From CAZAYP01 sp964489425 [NCBI: uncultured Verrucomicrobiota bacterium] (GTDB lineage: Bacteria; Verrucomicrobiota; Kiritimatiellia; RZYC01): DNA of 18,106 nt. The notes below the pieces were generated by a model that saw only the letters and a list, made by a program, of their open reading frames with translations, had not been told where the DNA came from and ran no database searches. Shown here piece after piece: positions 8,063 through 16,533 of this stretch (positions within the stretch are counted from its first letter, which is position 1; the number at the start of each line of letters is the position of its first letter). The translations under genes and the position numbers were made by a program. The DNA lies in NCBI GenBank assembly GCA_964489425.1, contig CAZAYP010000093.1, positions 1-18,106 of the forward strand, read 5' to 3'.

Positions 8063-9037
8063 GTGAACACGCACAGAACATCCTTTGGCCTCCGAGACGG
8101 CAAGTTCGTGGTCGAAGATGCGGCCCGCGGCTACCGGCAGGTGCGGCCGCTGGTACGGAACCGGAAAGACGGCAGCATCATGGTGCTGGTGCCAGGGGGC
8201 GAGTTCGAGATGGGGGATGGGCAAGACGAGAATTGTCCCAAGCACCGGGTCTGGGTGGATGCGTATTACATCGGGGTGTACTGCGTGACCAACCGGCAGT
8301 ATGCACGGTTCGTGCGGGAAGGGAAAGGGCGTGCGCCGGCGGCGCACTATGGCGCGCCAAAGTGGTGCGCAGAGGAACTGTTTGATCATCCAGTGGTGTG
8401 CGTGTCGTGGGACGATGCGATGGCATACGCGAAGTGGGTTGGGTGCGAGCTGCCGACGGAGGCGCAGTGGGAGAAGGCGGCGCGGGGTGTGAAGGGGTTG
8501 ATCTACCCGTGGGGTGACGAGTGGGACGAGGGGAAGTGCCGGAACTTCAATAACTTCGGTATTGCGGAGACGGCCAAGGTGTGGGGGTATCCGAAGGGGG
8601 TAGGCGGGTATGGGACATACCAGCAGAGCGGGAACGTAGCGGAGTGGTGCCGGGACTGGTATGGGAAGGACTATTACAAGGAGGCCGGCGCTGGGAAGAA
8701 CCCGACCGGGCCTGCTTCGGGATCGAAGCGCGTCAACCGCGGCGGCAGTTGGTGGGGCCGCCGCGCGTCCTGCTTCCGGGGGGCGGACCGCCGCAGCGGC
8801 CCCGGCCCCTCCAGCGACCACCGCAACCTGTGCTTCCGCCTCGTGAGCACAGGTGCCGAAGGCAAGGACACACTGTCCAATTCGTCGCATCCCGTGTCCC
8901 GCCAAAACGGGACCGAACCCCACCGGCCCGGCGCGGCCAGTAATCCCGCCTCAGCGGGACCAACGTTGCGCCCGGGCCACTTTTTCGACTGCGAATCCGC
9001 CAACGTAACATCGGGAACCGGAGGTGTTGGATCATGA
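8063..9037 (+). CDS. FGE-sulfatase / C-type-lectin-fold variable protein with aberrant C-terminal extension (copy 3)
   Basis: This 324-residue protein is nearly identical in framework to copy 2 (FGLRDGKFVVEDAA, MVLVPGGEFEMGDGQ, PVVCVSWDDAMAYAKWVG, YQQSGNVAEWCRDWYG). The variable block starts at residue 223. It is one codon longer than in the other copies and differs at several non-A-type sites. After CFRLVS the normal RTM-stop ending is lost, and the frame runs on for about 63 low-complexity residues rich in P, S, G and N, through two hairpin sequences, to a stop overlapping the next ATG (ATGA, 9034-9037). The extension looks like translated former intergenic DNA. The start is GTG 8063, in the same context as copy 2. 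One cysteine (ASCF) falls where the second FGE active-site Cys would be, but the first is absent. It may be a decayed or alternative-template target. Confidence 0.83.
   Translation: MNTHRTSFGLRDGKFVVEDAARGYRQVRPLVRNRKDGSIMVLVPGGEFEMGDGQDENCPKHRVWVDAYYIGVYCVTNRQYARFVREGKGRAPAAHYGAPKWCAEELFDHPVVCVSWDDAMAYAKWVGCELPTEAQWEKAARGVKGLIYPWGDEWDEGKCRNFNNFGIAETAKVWGYPKGVGGYGTYQQSGNVAEWCRDWYGKDYYKEAGAGKNPTGPASGSKRVNRGGSWWGRRASCFRGADRRSGPGPSSDHRNLCFRLVSTGAEGKDTLSNSSHPVSRQNGTEPHRPGAASNPASAGPTLRPGHFFDCESANVTSGTGGVGS
8729..8847 (+). repeat. Putative DGR variable region 3 (VR3), divergent and lacking the usual 3' end
   Basis: This block is homologous to the other variable regions, again with mostly NNC codons (AAC, GGC, CGC, CGC, TGC, GAC, CGC, AGC, GGC). 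It has one extra codon and changes at sites that are constant elsewhere (CCG to GCG, TCG to TCC, GGC to TGC). Homology ends after TTCCGCCTCGTGAG; the following GACCATGTGA is replaced by CACAGGTGCC. A recombination or deletion at this edge is likely. Confidence 0.65.
8896..8959 (+). repeat. Two GC-rich hairpins inside the read-through extension
   Basis: GTCCCG-CCAAAA-CGGGAC (8896-8913) and TCCCGC-CTCA-GCGGGA (8944-8959) are perfect 6-bp stems. They look like the intergenic hairpins that follow the other lectin-fold genes. This supports the view that the 3' end of copy 3 is translated intergenic sequence. Confidence 0.6.
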
Positions 9038-9801
9038 GTCTGCTGATCAATGTTGGCAAAGACCGTTACCGCGCCGAACACCGGCTGGTGCGCAACAAGA
9101 AAGACGGGAGCGTACTGGTGCTGGTGCCTGGCGGCGAGTTCGATATGGGGGATGGGCAAGACGAGAATTGTCCAAAGCACCGGGTATGGGTGGACGCATA
9201 TTACATTGGGGTGTATTGCGTGACGAAACGGCAGTATGCACGATTCGTAAGGGAGACGGGGCATCGTGCGCCGGCGACTGACTTTGGCACGCCAAAGTGG
9301 AAGAAGGGAAAGTGCGCAAAGGAACTTTGGGACCATCCTGTGGTATGCGTATCATGGGACGATGCGATGGCATACGCGAAGTGGGCTGGGTGCGAGCTGC
9401 CGACGGAGGCGCAATGGGAGAAGGCGGCGCGAGGTCCCGCTGGACTGATCTACCCGTGGGGAGGCGAATGGGACAAGGGGGAGTGCCGGAACGACAAGAA
9501 CAGGGCGGGCGCGGAGACGACCGAGGTGTGGGGGTATCCAGGGGGAGTGAGTGGGTATGGGACGTACCAGCAGAGCGGGAACGTGTGGGAGTGGTGCTTG
9601 GACTGGTATGGGGTTAAGTACTATACCGAAGCTGGGGCGAAGAAGAACCCGACCGGGCCTGCGACGGGCTCGCTCCGCGTCGACCGCGGTGGCGACTGGT
9701 GGAACGACGACCCGTCGTTCTTCCGGGGGGCGTTCCGCAACGGCTCCGACCCCTACGCCAGCGCCGGCGACCTGGGCTTCCGCCTCGTGAGGACCATGTG
9801 A
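9034..9801 (+). CDS. FGE-sulfatase / C-type-lectin-fold variable protein (copy 4)
   Basis: This 255-residue paralog has a different, shorter N-terminus (MSLLINVGKDRYRAEHRL) that joins the common framework at VRNKKDGS. FGE-fold blocks follow: VLVPGGEFDMGDGQ, PVVCVSWDDAMAYAKWAG, LPTEAQWEKAARG, YPWGGEWD, SGNVWEWCLDWYG, RVDRGGDWW and GFRLVRTM. The variable block is residues 215-255. No FGE cysteine pair is seen (GDWWNDDPSFF). The start is supported by GGAGGT at 9020-9025 (8-nt spacer), and the ATG overlaps the stop of copy 3. The 3' flank is a copy of that after copy 1, so a gene plus flank was duplicated. The kinase-ATPase fusion gene follows on the same strand. Ligand-binding role inferred; ligand unknown. 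Confidence 0.87.
   Translation: MSLLINVGKDRYRAEHRLVRNKKDGSVLVLVPGGEFDMGDGQDENCPKHRVWVDAYYIGVYCVTKRQYARFVRETGHRAPATDFGTPKWKKGKCAKELWDHPVVCVSWDDAMAYAKWAGCELPTEAQWEKAARGPAGLIYPWGGEWDKGECRNDKNRAGAETTEVWGYPGGVSGYGTYQQSGNVWEWCLDWYGVKYYTEAGAKKNPTGPATGSLRVDRGGDWWNDDPSFFRGAFRNGSDPYASAGDLGFRLVRTM
9676..9801 (+). repeat. Putative DGR variable region 4 (VR4)
   Basis: This is the last 42 codons of copy 4, gap-free against VR1 and VR2. Its variable codons are the richest in residual A (GAC, GAC, AAC, GAC, GAC, AAC, GAC), so it may lie closest to the template, where AAC is expected at these positions. The invariant 3' block is identical to that of VR1. Confidence 0.8.
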
Positions 9802-9901
9802 AGAGAACGAGGAACGCTGAATTCAGAAAAACAAGATGCGCCGTTCTGGCGTGGCGCAGACTCGTAGCCGCCGGCGTGAGCCTCTGGTCTGGCTTCACGC
9901 C
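9799..9901 (+). repeat. Post-VR intergenic repeat, copy B
   Basis: Close repeat of 234-350, sharing AGAGAA, GAACGCTGAAT, the word GATGCGCCGTTCTGGCGTGG and TAGCCGCCGGCGTGAGCC. The 3' arm of the hairpin in copy A is mutated here (GCCTCTGG instead of GCCGGTGG), so only a short GGC-GTGA-GCC stem remains. Confidence 0.65.
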
Positions 9902-10085
9902 CCGCAGGAAAGCGGGGTCGCGGCTGCGCGGACGCAGCCTTACCCCCGTACTCCAAATGGTCGGCGGAGTAGGCGCTACGAGCCCGCCTCTGGCCGGCAC
10001 TCCAAAATGCGCGGTTGGCGCGGACGGCCACGCGGCCAGGCGTGCCCAGCAATCCCGTAGCCGCGGCAGCAACGCCGCCGCGGCT
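9900..10085 (+). repeat. Hairpin-rich leader of the kinase-ATPase gene
   Basis: The 314 bp between copy 4 and the kinase gene contain no convincing coding sequence. After the repeat (copy B) come three perfect stems: CCCCGC/GCGGGG (9900-9917, loop AGGAAA), GGCTGCG/CGCAGCC (9922-9939, loop CGGA) and AGCCGCGGC/GCCGCGGCT (10059-10085, 9-nt loop). No run of T follows any of them, so a standard intrinsic terminator is not shown. They could attenuate transcription, protect the mRNA end, or be REP-type repeats. AGGAGG at 10102-10107 is the ribosome site of the next gene. Confidence 0.55.
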
Positions 10086-10115
10086 GGAAATCTTTATCCG
10101 AAGGAGGATTGACCC

Positions 10116-12449
10116 ATGTTGACCCAAGGCCAGCGGCTCGGTGATTACGAGATCCACGAGCACCTCGGACGGGGCGGGTTCAAGACCGTGTATCGCGCCC
10201 ACAACACGATTGCGGCGCGGAACGGTCTGCCGGAATGGGTGGCGCTCTGCGTGCCACACGCTCAGGATCCTGAATCGCGCGAACTGCTGGAGAAGGAGTG
10301 CCGCATTGCGCAGACGCTAGACCACCCGGGTGTGGTGCATTTCTTTGGTGTGGAGGAGGCGGCGGGGACGCTCTTTGCGGTGATGGAACTGGTGGAAGGC
10401 GAGACGCTGTTGCAGGCGCTGCGGCGGCGCGGGGCCCTGCCGCTGGAGGAGGCGGTCGGCATCGTGCGCCAGATCGCCGACGCGCTCGACTACCTGCACG
10501 CCAACCTGCGCTTCCACCGGGACATAAAGCCGGCCAACATCATGCTGGAACCGGCCCGCGGCGGCGGCGGAGCGCAGCGGGCGCGGCTGCTGGATTTCGG
10601 CCTGGCGCGGCTGATGGCCCATTCGCAGTATATCGCGCAGACCCGGTGCGGGTCGGTGGGCTACATGGCGCCGGAACAGTTCGGCGGCGCCGCGGGCATG
10701 AAGGCCGACGTCTGGTCGCTGGGGGTGACCTTCTTCCAGTTGGTGACCAATGCCCTGCCGTTCGCGGCAAGGGACGAGGCGTCGCTGATGCACAACATCC
10801 TCTACGAGGCCCCCGCCCTGGAGGCCATCGAGGGCGGCGGGGTGGACTTGCGCCTGGTGGGCGTGATGCGGCGGGTGCTGGAAAAGGATCCGGACAAGCG
10901 CTACGCCAGGGCCGGCGACTTCGCGGCGGACCTCGCGGCGGTGCTTTGCCATGCAGTGGCGGTCAGCCCGTTCGAGGGCGAGATCGAGGTCCTGCTGCGG
11001 GCGCATTTCCCGCTGCTCTTCATCGAGTCCTACGAGGAAGACCGGGTCCTGGCCTCGCTGGAGCGCATCCGCGAGGTGATGGCGGCGGCGCAGCCCTGCG
11101 AGCTGTACGTATGGAGCGAGACGCACGGGTTGCGCGACCGGCAGGGGCGGATCGTGCAGCAGACCGTCGGCGACCCGGTGGCGGCGCTGCAGGGGGTAAT
11201 CCAGTCACGCGAGGGCGGTATCTTCGTCTTCCTGGACATGCATCGCCACTTCACCCCGGTGAGCGTGCGGTTGGTGCGCGACGCCGTCTGGGTCGTCAAG
11301 CGGCAGCGCAAGAGCCTGGTCTTCATCTCGCCGACGATCAGCCTGCCGCCGGAACTGGAAACCGACGCCACGCTGGTCTCGTACCCGCCGCCCGAGATGG
11401 ATCGACTGCGACAACTGGCCGACGCGGTGCACAAAGAATGCGCCGGCGACGCATCGCCGCCATTGCCCGGCGCCCTGCGGGAGACGCTGGCGCGGGCGGT
11501 GGTGGGGTTGACCGAGCGCGAGGCGGCGCGGGTGCTGCGCCGGGCGGCCGTGGCCCAGGGCGGTCTGGGGTCCGGCTGCGTGACGGAGGTGGTGCGCCAG
11601 AAACAGCAGGCGGTTCGCAAATCCGGGGTGCTCGAGTTCGTCGAGCCGAACGTGTCGTTCGATGACGTGGGCGGGCTGGCGAACCTGAAGGGCTGGTTCC
11701 GGTCCCGGCGCGAGGCGTTTTCGCCGGAGGGGCTGCGCTTTGGACTGCGGCCGCCGCGGGGCGCCGTCCTGGTGGGTGTGCCGGGTTGCGGCAAAAGCCT
11801 CAGCGCCAAAGCCCTGGCGGCCGACTGGCAGGTCCCACTGCTGCGGCTCGACATGGGCCGGCTGCGCGGCTCGCTGGTCGGGGAGTCCGAGCGGCGGCTG
11901 CGGGTGGCGCTGCAGACGGCCGAGGTGGCGGCGCCCTGCGTGCTCTGGATTGATGAACTGGAGAAGGCGTTCGCGGGTCTCGCCACGACCAACGACAGCG
12001 GGGTGAGCCAGCGCATGTTCGGTTTCTTCCTGAACTGGCTGGCCGAGCGGCGCGCGCCGGTGTTCGTGGTAGCCACGGCCAACAACGTGCGGCAACTGCC
12101 GGCGGAGTTCACCCGCAAGGGGCGTTTCGACGAGGTGTTCTTCGTCGGCCTGCCAAACGAAGCGGAGCGGCGCGCGATCTGGGACATTCATCTGCGGCGG
12201 CCGCGGAAATTGGCCGGGGATCTGGACCTGGAGGCCGCGGTGCGGGCTTCGTCCGGTTACACAGGCGCCGAGATTGCCGAGGCGGTGGTGACGGCCATGT
12301 TCAATGCCTTCACTGCCACGGAGCGGGCGGTGACAGGCGCCGATCTCGATGTCGCCTTGCGGGAAGGAGTTCCCCTGAGCCAGTCGCATCGCGAATTGAT
12401 CGAGGATATGATGGCATGGGGTCAGGCCAACGCTGTGCTCGCAAGTTGA
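10116..12449 (+). CDS. WNK-like Ser/Thr protein kinase fused to Ycf46-like AAA+ ATPase (paralog 3)
   Basis: This 777-residue fusion has an N-terminal Hanks-type kinase (about 9-275): glycine loop GRGGFKTVY (18-26), HRDIKPAN (134-141), DFG (160-162), APE (185-187), DVWSLG (198-203). The beta3 strand reads WVALCVPH, with Cys45 where the catalytic lysine normally sits, while Lys23 lies in the glycine loop, as in eukaryotic WNK kinases. A Ycf46-type degenerate domain begins near residue 288 (EIEVLLRAHFPLLFIESYEEDRVL). The AAA module has Walker A GVPGCGKS (554-561), Walker B VLWIDELEK (D613, E614), sensor ATANN and TRKGRFDE (R670). AGGAGG at 10102-10107 supports the start. It is probably a cytoplasmic signalling ATPase that couples client remodelling to phosphorylation, and it is the last gene of the + strand cluster. 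Confidence 0.88.
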   Translation: MLTQGQRLGDYEIHEHLGRGGFKTVYRAHNTIAARNGLPEWVALCVPHAQDPESRELLEKECRIAQTLDHPGVVHFFGVEEAAGTLFAVMELVEGETLLQALRRRGALPLEEAVGIVRQIADALDYLHANLRFHRDIKPANIMLEPARGGGGAQRARLLDFGLARLMAHSQYIAQTRCGSVGYMAPEQFGGAAGMKADVWSLGVTFFQLVTNALPFAARDEASLMHNILYEAPALEAIEGGGVDLRLVGVMRRVLEKDPDKRYARAGDFAADLAAVLCHAVAVSPFEGEIEVLLRAHFPLLFIESYEEDRVLASLERIREVMAAAQPCELYVWSETHGLRDRQGRIVQQTVGDPVAALQGVIQSREGGIFVFLDMHRHFTPVSVRLVRDAVWVVKRQRKSLVFISPTISLPPELETDATLVSYPPPEMDRLRQLADAVHKECAGDASPPLPGALRETLARAVVGLTEREAARVLRRAAVAQGGLGSGCVTEVVRQKQQAVRKSGVLEFVEPNVSFDDVGGLANLKGWFRSRREAFSPEGLRFGLRPPRGAVLVGVPGCGKSLSAKALAADWQVPLLRLDMGRLRGSLVGESERRLRVALQTAEVAAPCVLWIDELEKAFAGLATTNDSGVSQRMFGFFLNWLAERRAPVFVVATANNVRQLPAEFTRKGRFDEVFFVGLPNEAERRAIWDIHLRRPRKLAGDLDLEAAVRASSGYTGAEIAEAVVTAMFNAFTATERAVTGADLDVALREGVPLSQSHRELIEDMMAWGQANAVLAS

Positions 12450-12604
12450 GGCGAATATCGCAGATCAGTCTTCGGCCCGAACAACCACCGGGGCACTGTG
12501 TTCTGGCCGGTGCGGATTGAATGCAAGGCCACGGGATGGTGGAGATGATGGTGACTGCACGAGTCAGTCGTGGATGTAATAGCCTGAGAGTGTTGAATGA
12601 GAAT

Positions 12605-12623
12605 AATCCCTCATAGAGGGATT
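12605..12623. terminator. Possible bidirectional terminator hairpin between convergent blocks
   Basis: AATCCCTC (12605-12612) and GAGGGATT (12616-12623) form a perfect 8-bp stem with an ATA loop. It lies between the + strand cluster, which ends at 12449, and the - strand restriction block, which ends at 12695. There is no clear T run on either side, so termination is a position-based inference. The rest of 12450-12694 shows no gene. Confidence 0.4.
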
Positions 12624-12694
12624 CTGGCGCTTTGCTTGCAGCGCTCGTTAGACCCAACAGTTCATAAATCAAGCTCTTGGACGTCCGATAATTA

Positions 12695-13411
12695 TCATTC
12701 CTTCCAACACTCTGCCGCCAGCGGCAACTCATTTAGTTCGGCACGGGCTTCGCGCCAAGTGGGGTAATATTCGGCCAGAATGGTCATGAAGCGTTCGCTA
12801 TGGGTAGGTTCCAACAGATGTACCATTTCATGGGCGATAACGTATTCAAGGAGATCCTTTGGTTTCTTAACCAGTTCCGTATTGAGACGGATGTGCGCAG
12901 CCCCGCGATTGCAGCCTCCCCACTTGGTCTTCATTCTCTGAAGGAAATAATTCTTCACCTTTACATCCAGCTTTATCTCCCATTTGCTGATCAGAGCAGG
13001 AACTATCGCATGAAGTAAAGACTTGTGCCATTCGTGGATTATTTCGGCTCGTTTTGCCTGGTTACTTCCTGGACGCACGATTAGGGTGATGTGTTTGTGG
13101 TCAAGAGAAACGGATGGTTTGGCGTCACGGTAGATGACAGAGAACAGGTAACGCCGTCCCCAGAGATAATGACTTTCACGCTTTACATAGCAGCGCGGCG
13201 TCTCCCGTGCTTGGTTTTTCAGCTTACGCTGCTGTTCACGCATCCAGCCGAGTTTGCTGATGGCATAGGCGCGGGCCGCGTCGAGGCGCGTCGCGCTGGG
13301 TATTGCCAGGGTGATACGGCCATTGGGCGGATGAACGGAGAGATGGACGTTTTTTATATCTTTCCTGGTCACCCGAATCGAAACCTCCCCAAGCTGGATC
13401 GTCTCGGTCAT
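12695..13411 (-). CDS. YgjP-like zinc metallopeptidase (M48/DUF45, COG1451 type)
   Basis: This 238-residue protein has the gluzincin motif H194-E-M-V-H198 followed by EPTHSERF, so the zinc ligands are probably H194, H198 and H204, with E195 as catalytic base. Before it come the family's KTKWGGCNRGAAHIRLNTEL (161-180) and YLWGRRYLF (82-90). This matches the YgjP/DUF45 group of predicted cytoplasmic metallopeptidases, whose substrates are not established. It is the last gene of the - strand restriction block; its ATG overlaps the hsdR stop by one base (TGATG), so the genes are coupled. Genes of this family are often found next to type I restriction genes. Whether it regulates the restriction enzyme by proteolysis is unknown. 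Confidence 0.85.
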   Translation of the reverse strand: MTETIQLGEVSIRVTRKDIKNVHLSVHPPNGRITLAIPSATRLDAARAYAISKLGWMREQQRKLKNQARETPRCYVKRESHYLWGRRYLFSVIYRDAKPSVSLDHKHITLIVRPGSNQAKRAEIIHEWHKSLLHAIVPALISKWEIKLDVKVKNYFLQRMKTKWGGCNRGAAHIRLNTELVKKPKDLLEYVIAHEMVHLLEPTHSERFMTILAEYYPTWREARAELNELPLAAECWKE

Positions 13412-16400
13412 CAGTAGCCGGGTTGGTTTTGGATGATCTGGAAAACGGCCTGAGTGGCCTGTCGGTCCCGAGCCATGATCGGGAAAAGGGCGTTCAGCAC
13501 CCGCTTCTCCCGGGTATCATCCCCTTTCCAGCCTGCGGGCGCCTTCTCTCGCATCGCTTGGTCGAGTTCAAGCGCAAGATTCGCCTTCCCCTCAGCATCC
13601 GCGGGGCATTGAAATATCGTTGCAGGGAGGGTGCCCAGATTGTTGTAGAGCACGATAGCCTCGGGTCTTCCATGAAGGACCGCGGGAACACCGGCTGTGG
13701 AATCTTTCTTCGACATGCGATTCACCAGCGCCTCGGCCTTTTGCAGGAATGCCTCGTAGGCGGCAGCGTCGGCGCGGCTCTGTTGGATGAGATCATCCAG
13801 GAGCTTTGACATCTCCGCATAGAATCTCGGGTCAGTGAGCTGGTCACGGATGATCGTTTTGCGGACGTTGTTGATGATCCCCTCGGCGATCGCGTTCCGC
13901 GACAACTTACCCTTCTCGTTCAGTTTGCGGGCGATGGCATCATGGATACCGGTCTCGACGATCAGTTCCGTGAGTGACAGAGCATAGAGGTTGCCCATGT
14001 CCGCCGCCGGGTCAGCCTGGACGTAGGCGTTGAGCAAGTGCCGCATGTCGGCTTCGTAGGGTTTGATGTCCAGCTCCTCGCCCGAGTGCTTCTTGATGAC
14101 CGAGCGGACTTCGCTGAAGAAATCGACATCCTTTTGCAGCGCGGACCCTTCAGCATCGGAGTAGCCGGCCTCGGTTAGGTTCTGGGCGATATCCGCGTAG
14201 GCGCGCACGTAAGTGGCCACGGACTTGTAGAAGGAGATGCGCAGCGGCTCCGTGTCGGTCAGCGCCTGGGGATTGGCCGCGTCGCCGCAGAAGTAATGGA
14301 GGAACTGCTCCACCTCACGCGGTAGCGGCACCGGCTCGCAGAGATAGCGCAGCGCCTCGCGGGCAGCATCGAGCTGTTTCTTTCCTTCCTTGAGCCAATC
14401 CTTCAACTCGACGTTGTTGGAGCCGCCATTGCCCTGATCAGTGTCCAGCTCGTCGGAGCTATAGACGGCGATGGCTTCCTGCACGTCCTTGAACAACTCC
14501 TTGAAGTCCACGATGTAGCCGTAGTCCTTGTCGTCGCCGTCGAGCCGGTTGGTGCGACAGATGGCCTGGAAGAGGTTGTGGTCGTGCAGTTCGTTATCGA
14601 GGTAGATGTAGGAGCAGCTCGGCGCGTCGAAGCCGGTCAGAAGCTTGCTCACTACGATGAGCAGCTTGCAGTTGGCCGGTTCCTCGATGAACCGGCGCTT
14701 GGCTTCGTCCTCGTAGGCTTTGGTCGTCTGCCCGCTCTTGAGGACGTGCTTCGTGTAGGTGTCGAACTTGTAGCGTTCGTCGCTGTTCGGCGGCTCCAGC
14801 ACGATCGCACCTGGCTGCGGCTCGAAGGAAGTGATGATGCCGCAGTACTGGCCGAAGGGTTTGCCTTGGAATATGCGGTAATAGTGGCAGGCGTCGTAGA
14901 TGCTCGCCGCCACGAGAATGGCCGTCCCCCGGTCGTTATTCAGCCGCGGCTTGGTGTCGAAATCGTGGATGATACTGGCGGCGATGCGTGCCTTGCGCTC
15001 CTCGGCGCTCATCAATTCCTCCATCGTCGCCCAGCGCTTGCGGATGATGGCCTTCTGGAAGTTGTTCAGCGATTTGGTCTTTTGCGTGAAATACGCCTCG
15101 ATGGCTTTGGGCGAGGTGATGCGTTGCGGCACATCGCGGGCCTCGTATTTCAAATCGAGAATGACTCCATCTGCCACGCCCTCGTGGAACTTGTAGGTGT
15201 GGATGTAGGTGCCGAATATATCCTGTGTCCGCAGCTTGGCTGCATCCTTTTTGAGCAGCGGCGTGCCGGTAAAGCCAATGAAAATGGCGCTTTCCAGCCA
15301 GCGCTTCATCTGCTTGTTCATGTCGCCACCCTGGGTGCGGTGGCATTCATCCACAAAGACATAGAAGCGGCCATGCACCGGCGGCGGGTCGCCTTTGAGG
15401 TCCGCGGGATCGAACTTGTGCAGGAGTGCGCAGAGCAACCGGGGCGCGGCGGCGCCGAGTTTGGCTACCAACTCCGCCCGGTTAAGGATGCGGGGTAACG
15501 GCGAGTTCTCGCCGATGACCCCGGCGTTCTTCATCACGCCCTCGATCTGCTTGTCCAGTTCATCGCGGTCGGTGACGACAAGGATGCGGGCCTCGGGATC
15601 GTGTTCCAGCAGCCACTTGGCGAGCAACACCATCAGGATGCTCTTGCCGCTGCCCTGGGTGTGCCAGATGACGCCGCCCTCGCGTTTGCGGATGCGTTCC
15701 TGCGCCGCCTTCACGCCTGCGAACTGATGCGGACGGGGCACCTTCTTGTAGCCGGCGTCGAAGATGATGAAGTTGCAGATAAGGTCGAGCAGGCGGGATT
15801 TCTCGCACATTTCAGCCAGTGGCCTGTCCAGCAGAGCGCCCGGGGTAAGCGGCGCGGTATTCGCCGGTTTCCACTCCACAAAGAACTCCTCCCGCGTGGT
15901 GACCGTGCCGTAACGCAGCCCCTGCGAATCGTTCCCCGCGAACACCAATTGCACCGTGGGGAAGAACCCCTTGTTGAAAATCTCCTCTTGATTGGTGATG
16001 AGCTGGCGAACGCCATCCGCGATCTCGACCGAGCTGCGCTTCAATTCGATGACGCCGACGGCGATGCCGTTCAGATAAAGCACAAGGTCGGGCCGCCGCT
16101 CATAGCCCCCGCGCAAAGTCACTTCCTCGGCTAGGGCGAAGTCGTTGTTCTCGGGGTGATCCCAATCCACCAGATGCACCTGATCGTTCGGCTGTCCGGC
16201 GGCGACCTGCACCGACACGCCGTAGCGCAGCAGTTGATAGGTGCGCAGGTTGGCCTGATACAGGGTGATACCAGTGGCGTCCGCAGCGGCCATCAGCCTT
16301 TGCAGGGCGGCGGAGATGTGCGCGTCGGAGTAGCCGCGTACCTTCAGATTGGCGCGAAGCAGGTCCGCCTCGATGCAACGGTTGTTCTCCCGCTTGTTCC

Positions 16401-16506
16401 ACTCGCCGAGGTAGCGGTAGCCGAGGCAAACGGGCCGGGCCTTGTCCGTGAACAGCGCGATCACGCGGTTCTGCGTTTTGCGTTCGGATCTGGTTTGTTC
16501 AGGCAT
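13411..16506 (-). CDS. hsdR: Type I restriction enzyme R subunit (HsdR)
   Basis: This 1031-residue protein is of normal HsdR length. The N-terminal nuclease domain has a PD-(D/E)xK site: PD at 139-140 and ELK at 154-156. Next is an SF2 motor with Walker A TQGSGKS (283-289), DECHR (386-390) and FTGTP (412-416). The later part, with [16 protein letters not shown] and a helical C-terminal region, is the second helicase lobe and the HsdS/HsdM-docking part. HsdR translocates and cuts unmethylated DNA in a complex with HsdM and HsdS. AAGGA about 6-8 nt before the ATG gives a good ribosome site. It lies downstream of hsdS and an Mrr-like gene on the same strand. No frameshift or missing motif is seen, so it is probably functional. 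Confidence 0.95.
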   Translation of the reverse strand: MPEQTRSERKTQNRVIALFTDKARPVCLGYRYLGEWNKRENNRCIEADLLRANLKVRGYSDAHISAALQRLMAAADATGITLYQANLRTYQLLRYGVSVQVAAGQPNDQVHLVDWDHPENNDFALAEEVTLRGGYERRPDLVLYLNGIAVGVIELKRSSVEIADGVRQLITNQEEIFNKGFFPTVQLVFAGNDSQGLRYGTVTTREEFFVEWKPANTAPLTPGALLDRPLAEMCEKSRLLDLICNFIIFDAGYKKVPRPHQFAGVKAAQERIRKREGGVIWHTQGSGKSILMVLLAKWLLEHDPEARILVVTDRDELDKQIEGVMKNAGVIGENSPLPRILNRAELVAKLGAAAPRLLCALLHKFDPADLKGDPPPVHGRFYVFVDECHRTQGGDMNKQMKRWLESAIFIGFTGTPLLKKDAAKLRTQDIFGTYIHTYKFHEGVADGVILDLKYEARDVPQRITSPKAIEAYFTQKTKSLNNFQKAIIRKRWATMEELMSAEERKARIAASIIHDFDTKPRLNNDRGTAILVAASIYDACHYYRIFQGKPFGQYCGIITSFEPQPGAIVLEPPNSDERYKFDTYTKHVLKSGQTTKAYEDEAKRRFIEEPANCKLLIVVSKLLTGFDAPSCSYIYLDNELHDHNLFQAICRTNRLDGDDKDYGYIVDFKELFKDVQEAIAVYSSDELDTDQGNGGSNNVELKDWLKEGKKQLDAAREALRYLCEPVPLPREVEQFLHYFCGDAANPQALTDTEPLRISFYKSVATYVRAYADIAQNLTEAGYSDAEGSALQKDVDFFSEVRSVIKKHSGEELDIKPYEADMRHLLNAYVQADPAADMGNLYALSLTELIVETGIHDAIARKLNEKGKLSRNAIAEGIINNVRKTIIRDQLTDPRFYAEMSKLLDDLIQQSRADAAAYEAFLQKAEALVNRMSKKDSTAGVPAVLHGRPEAIVLYNNLGTLPATIFQCPADAEGKANLALELDQAMREKAPAGWKGDDTREKRVLNALFPIMARDRQATQAVFQIIQNQPGY

Positions 16507-16533
16507 GGGCTTCCTTAGGTGAAATGAGCGGCA

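Noticed and set aside
8063-9801. Formylglycine-generating (sulfatase-activating) enzyme function
   Set aside because: The required cysteine pair is missing, no sulfatase gene is nearby, and the C-terminal variation fits a binding surface better.
10116-10940. Pseudokinase because the beta3 lysine is missing
   Set aside because: HRD, DFG and APE are all intact and a lysine is present at the WNK position in the glycine loop, so an active enzyme is more likely.
12640-12665. attC-like core words (GTTAGAC, ACCCAAC) suggesting an integron cassette end
   Set aside because: No matching partner core at the right distance, no integrase, and the words are short enough to occur by chance.
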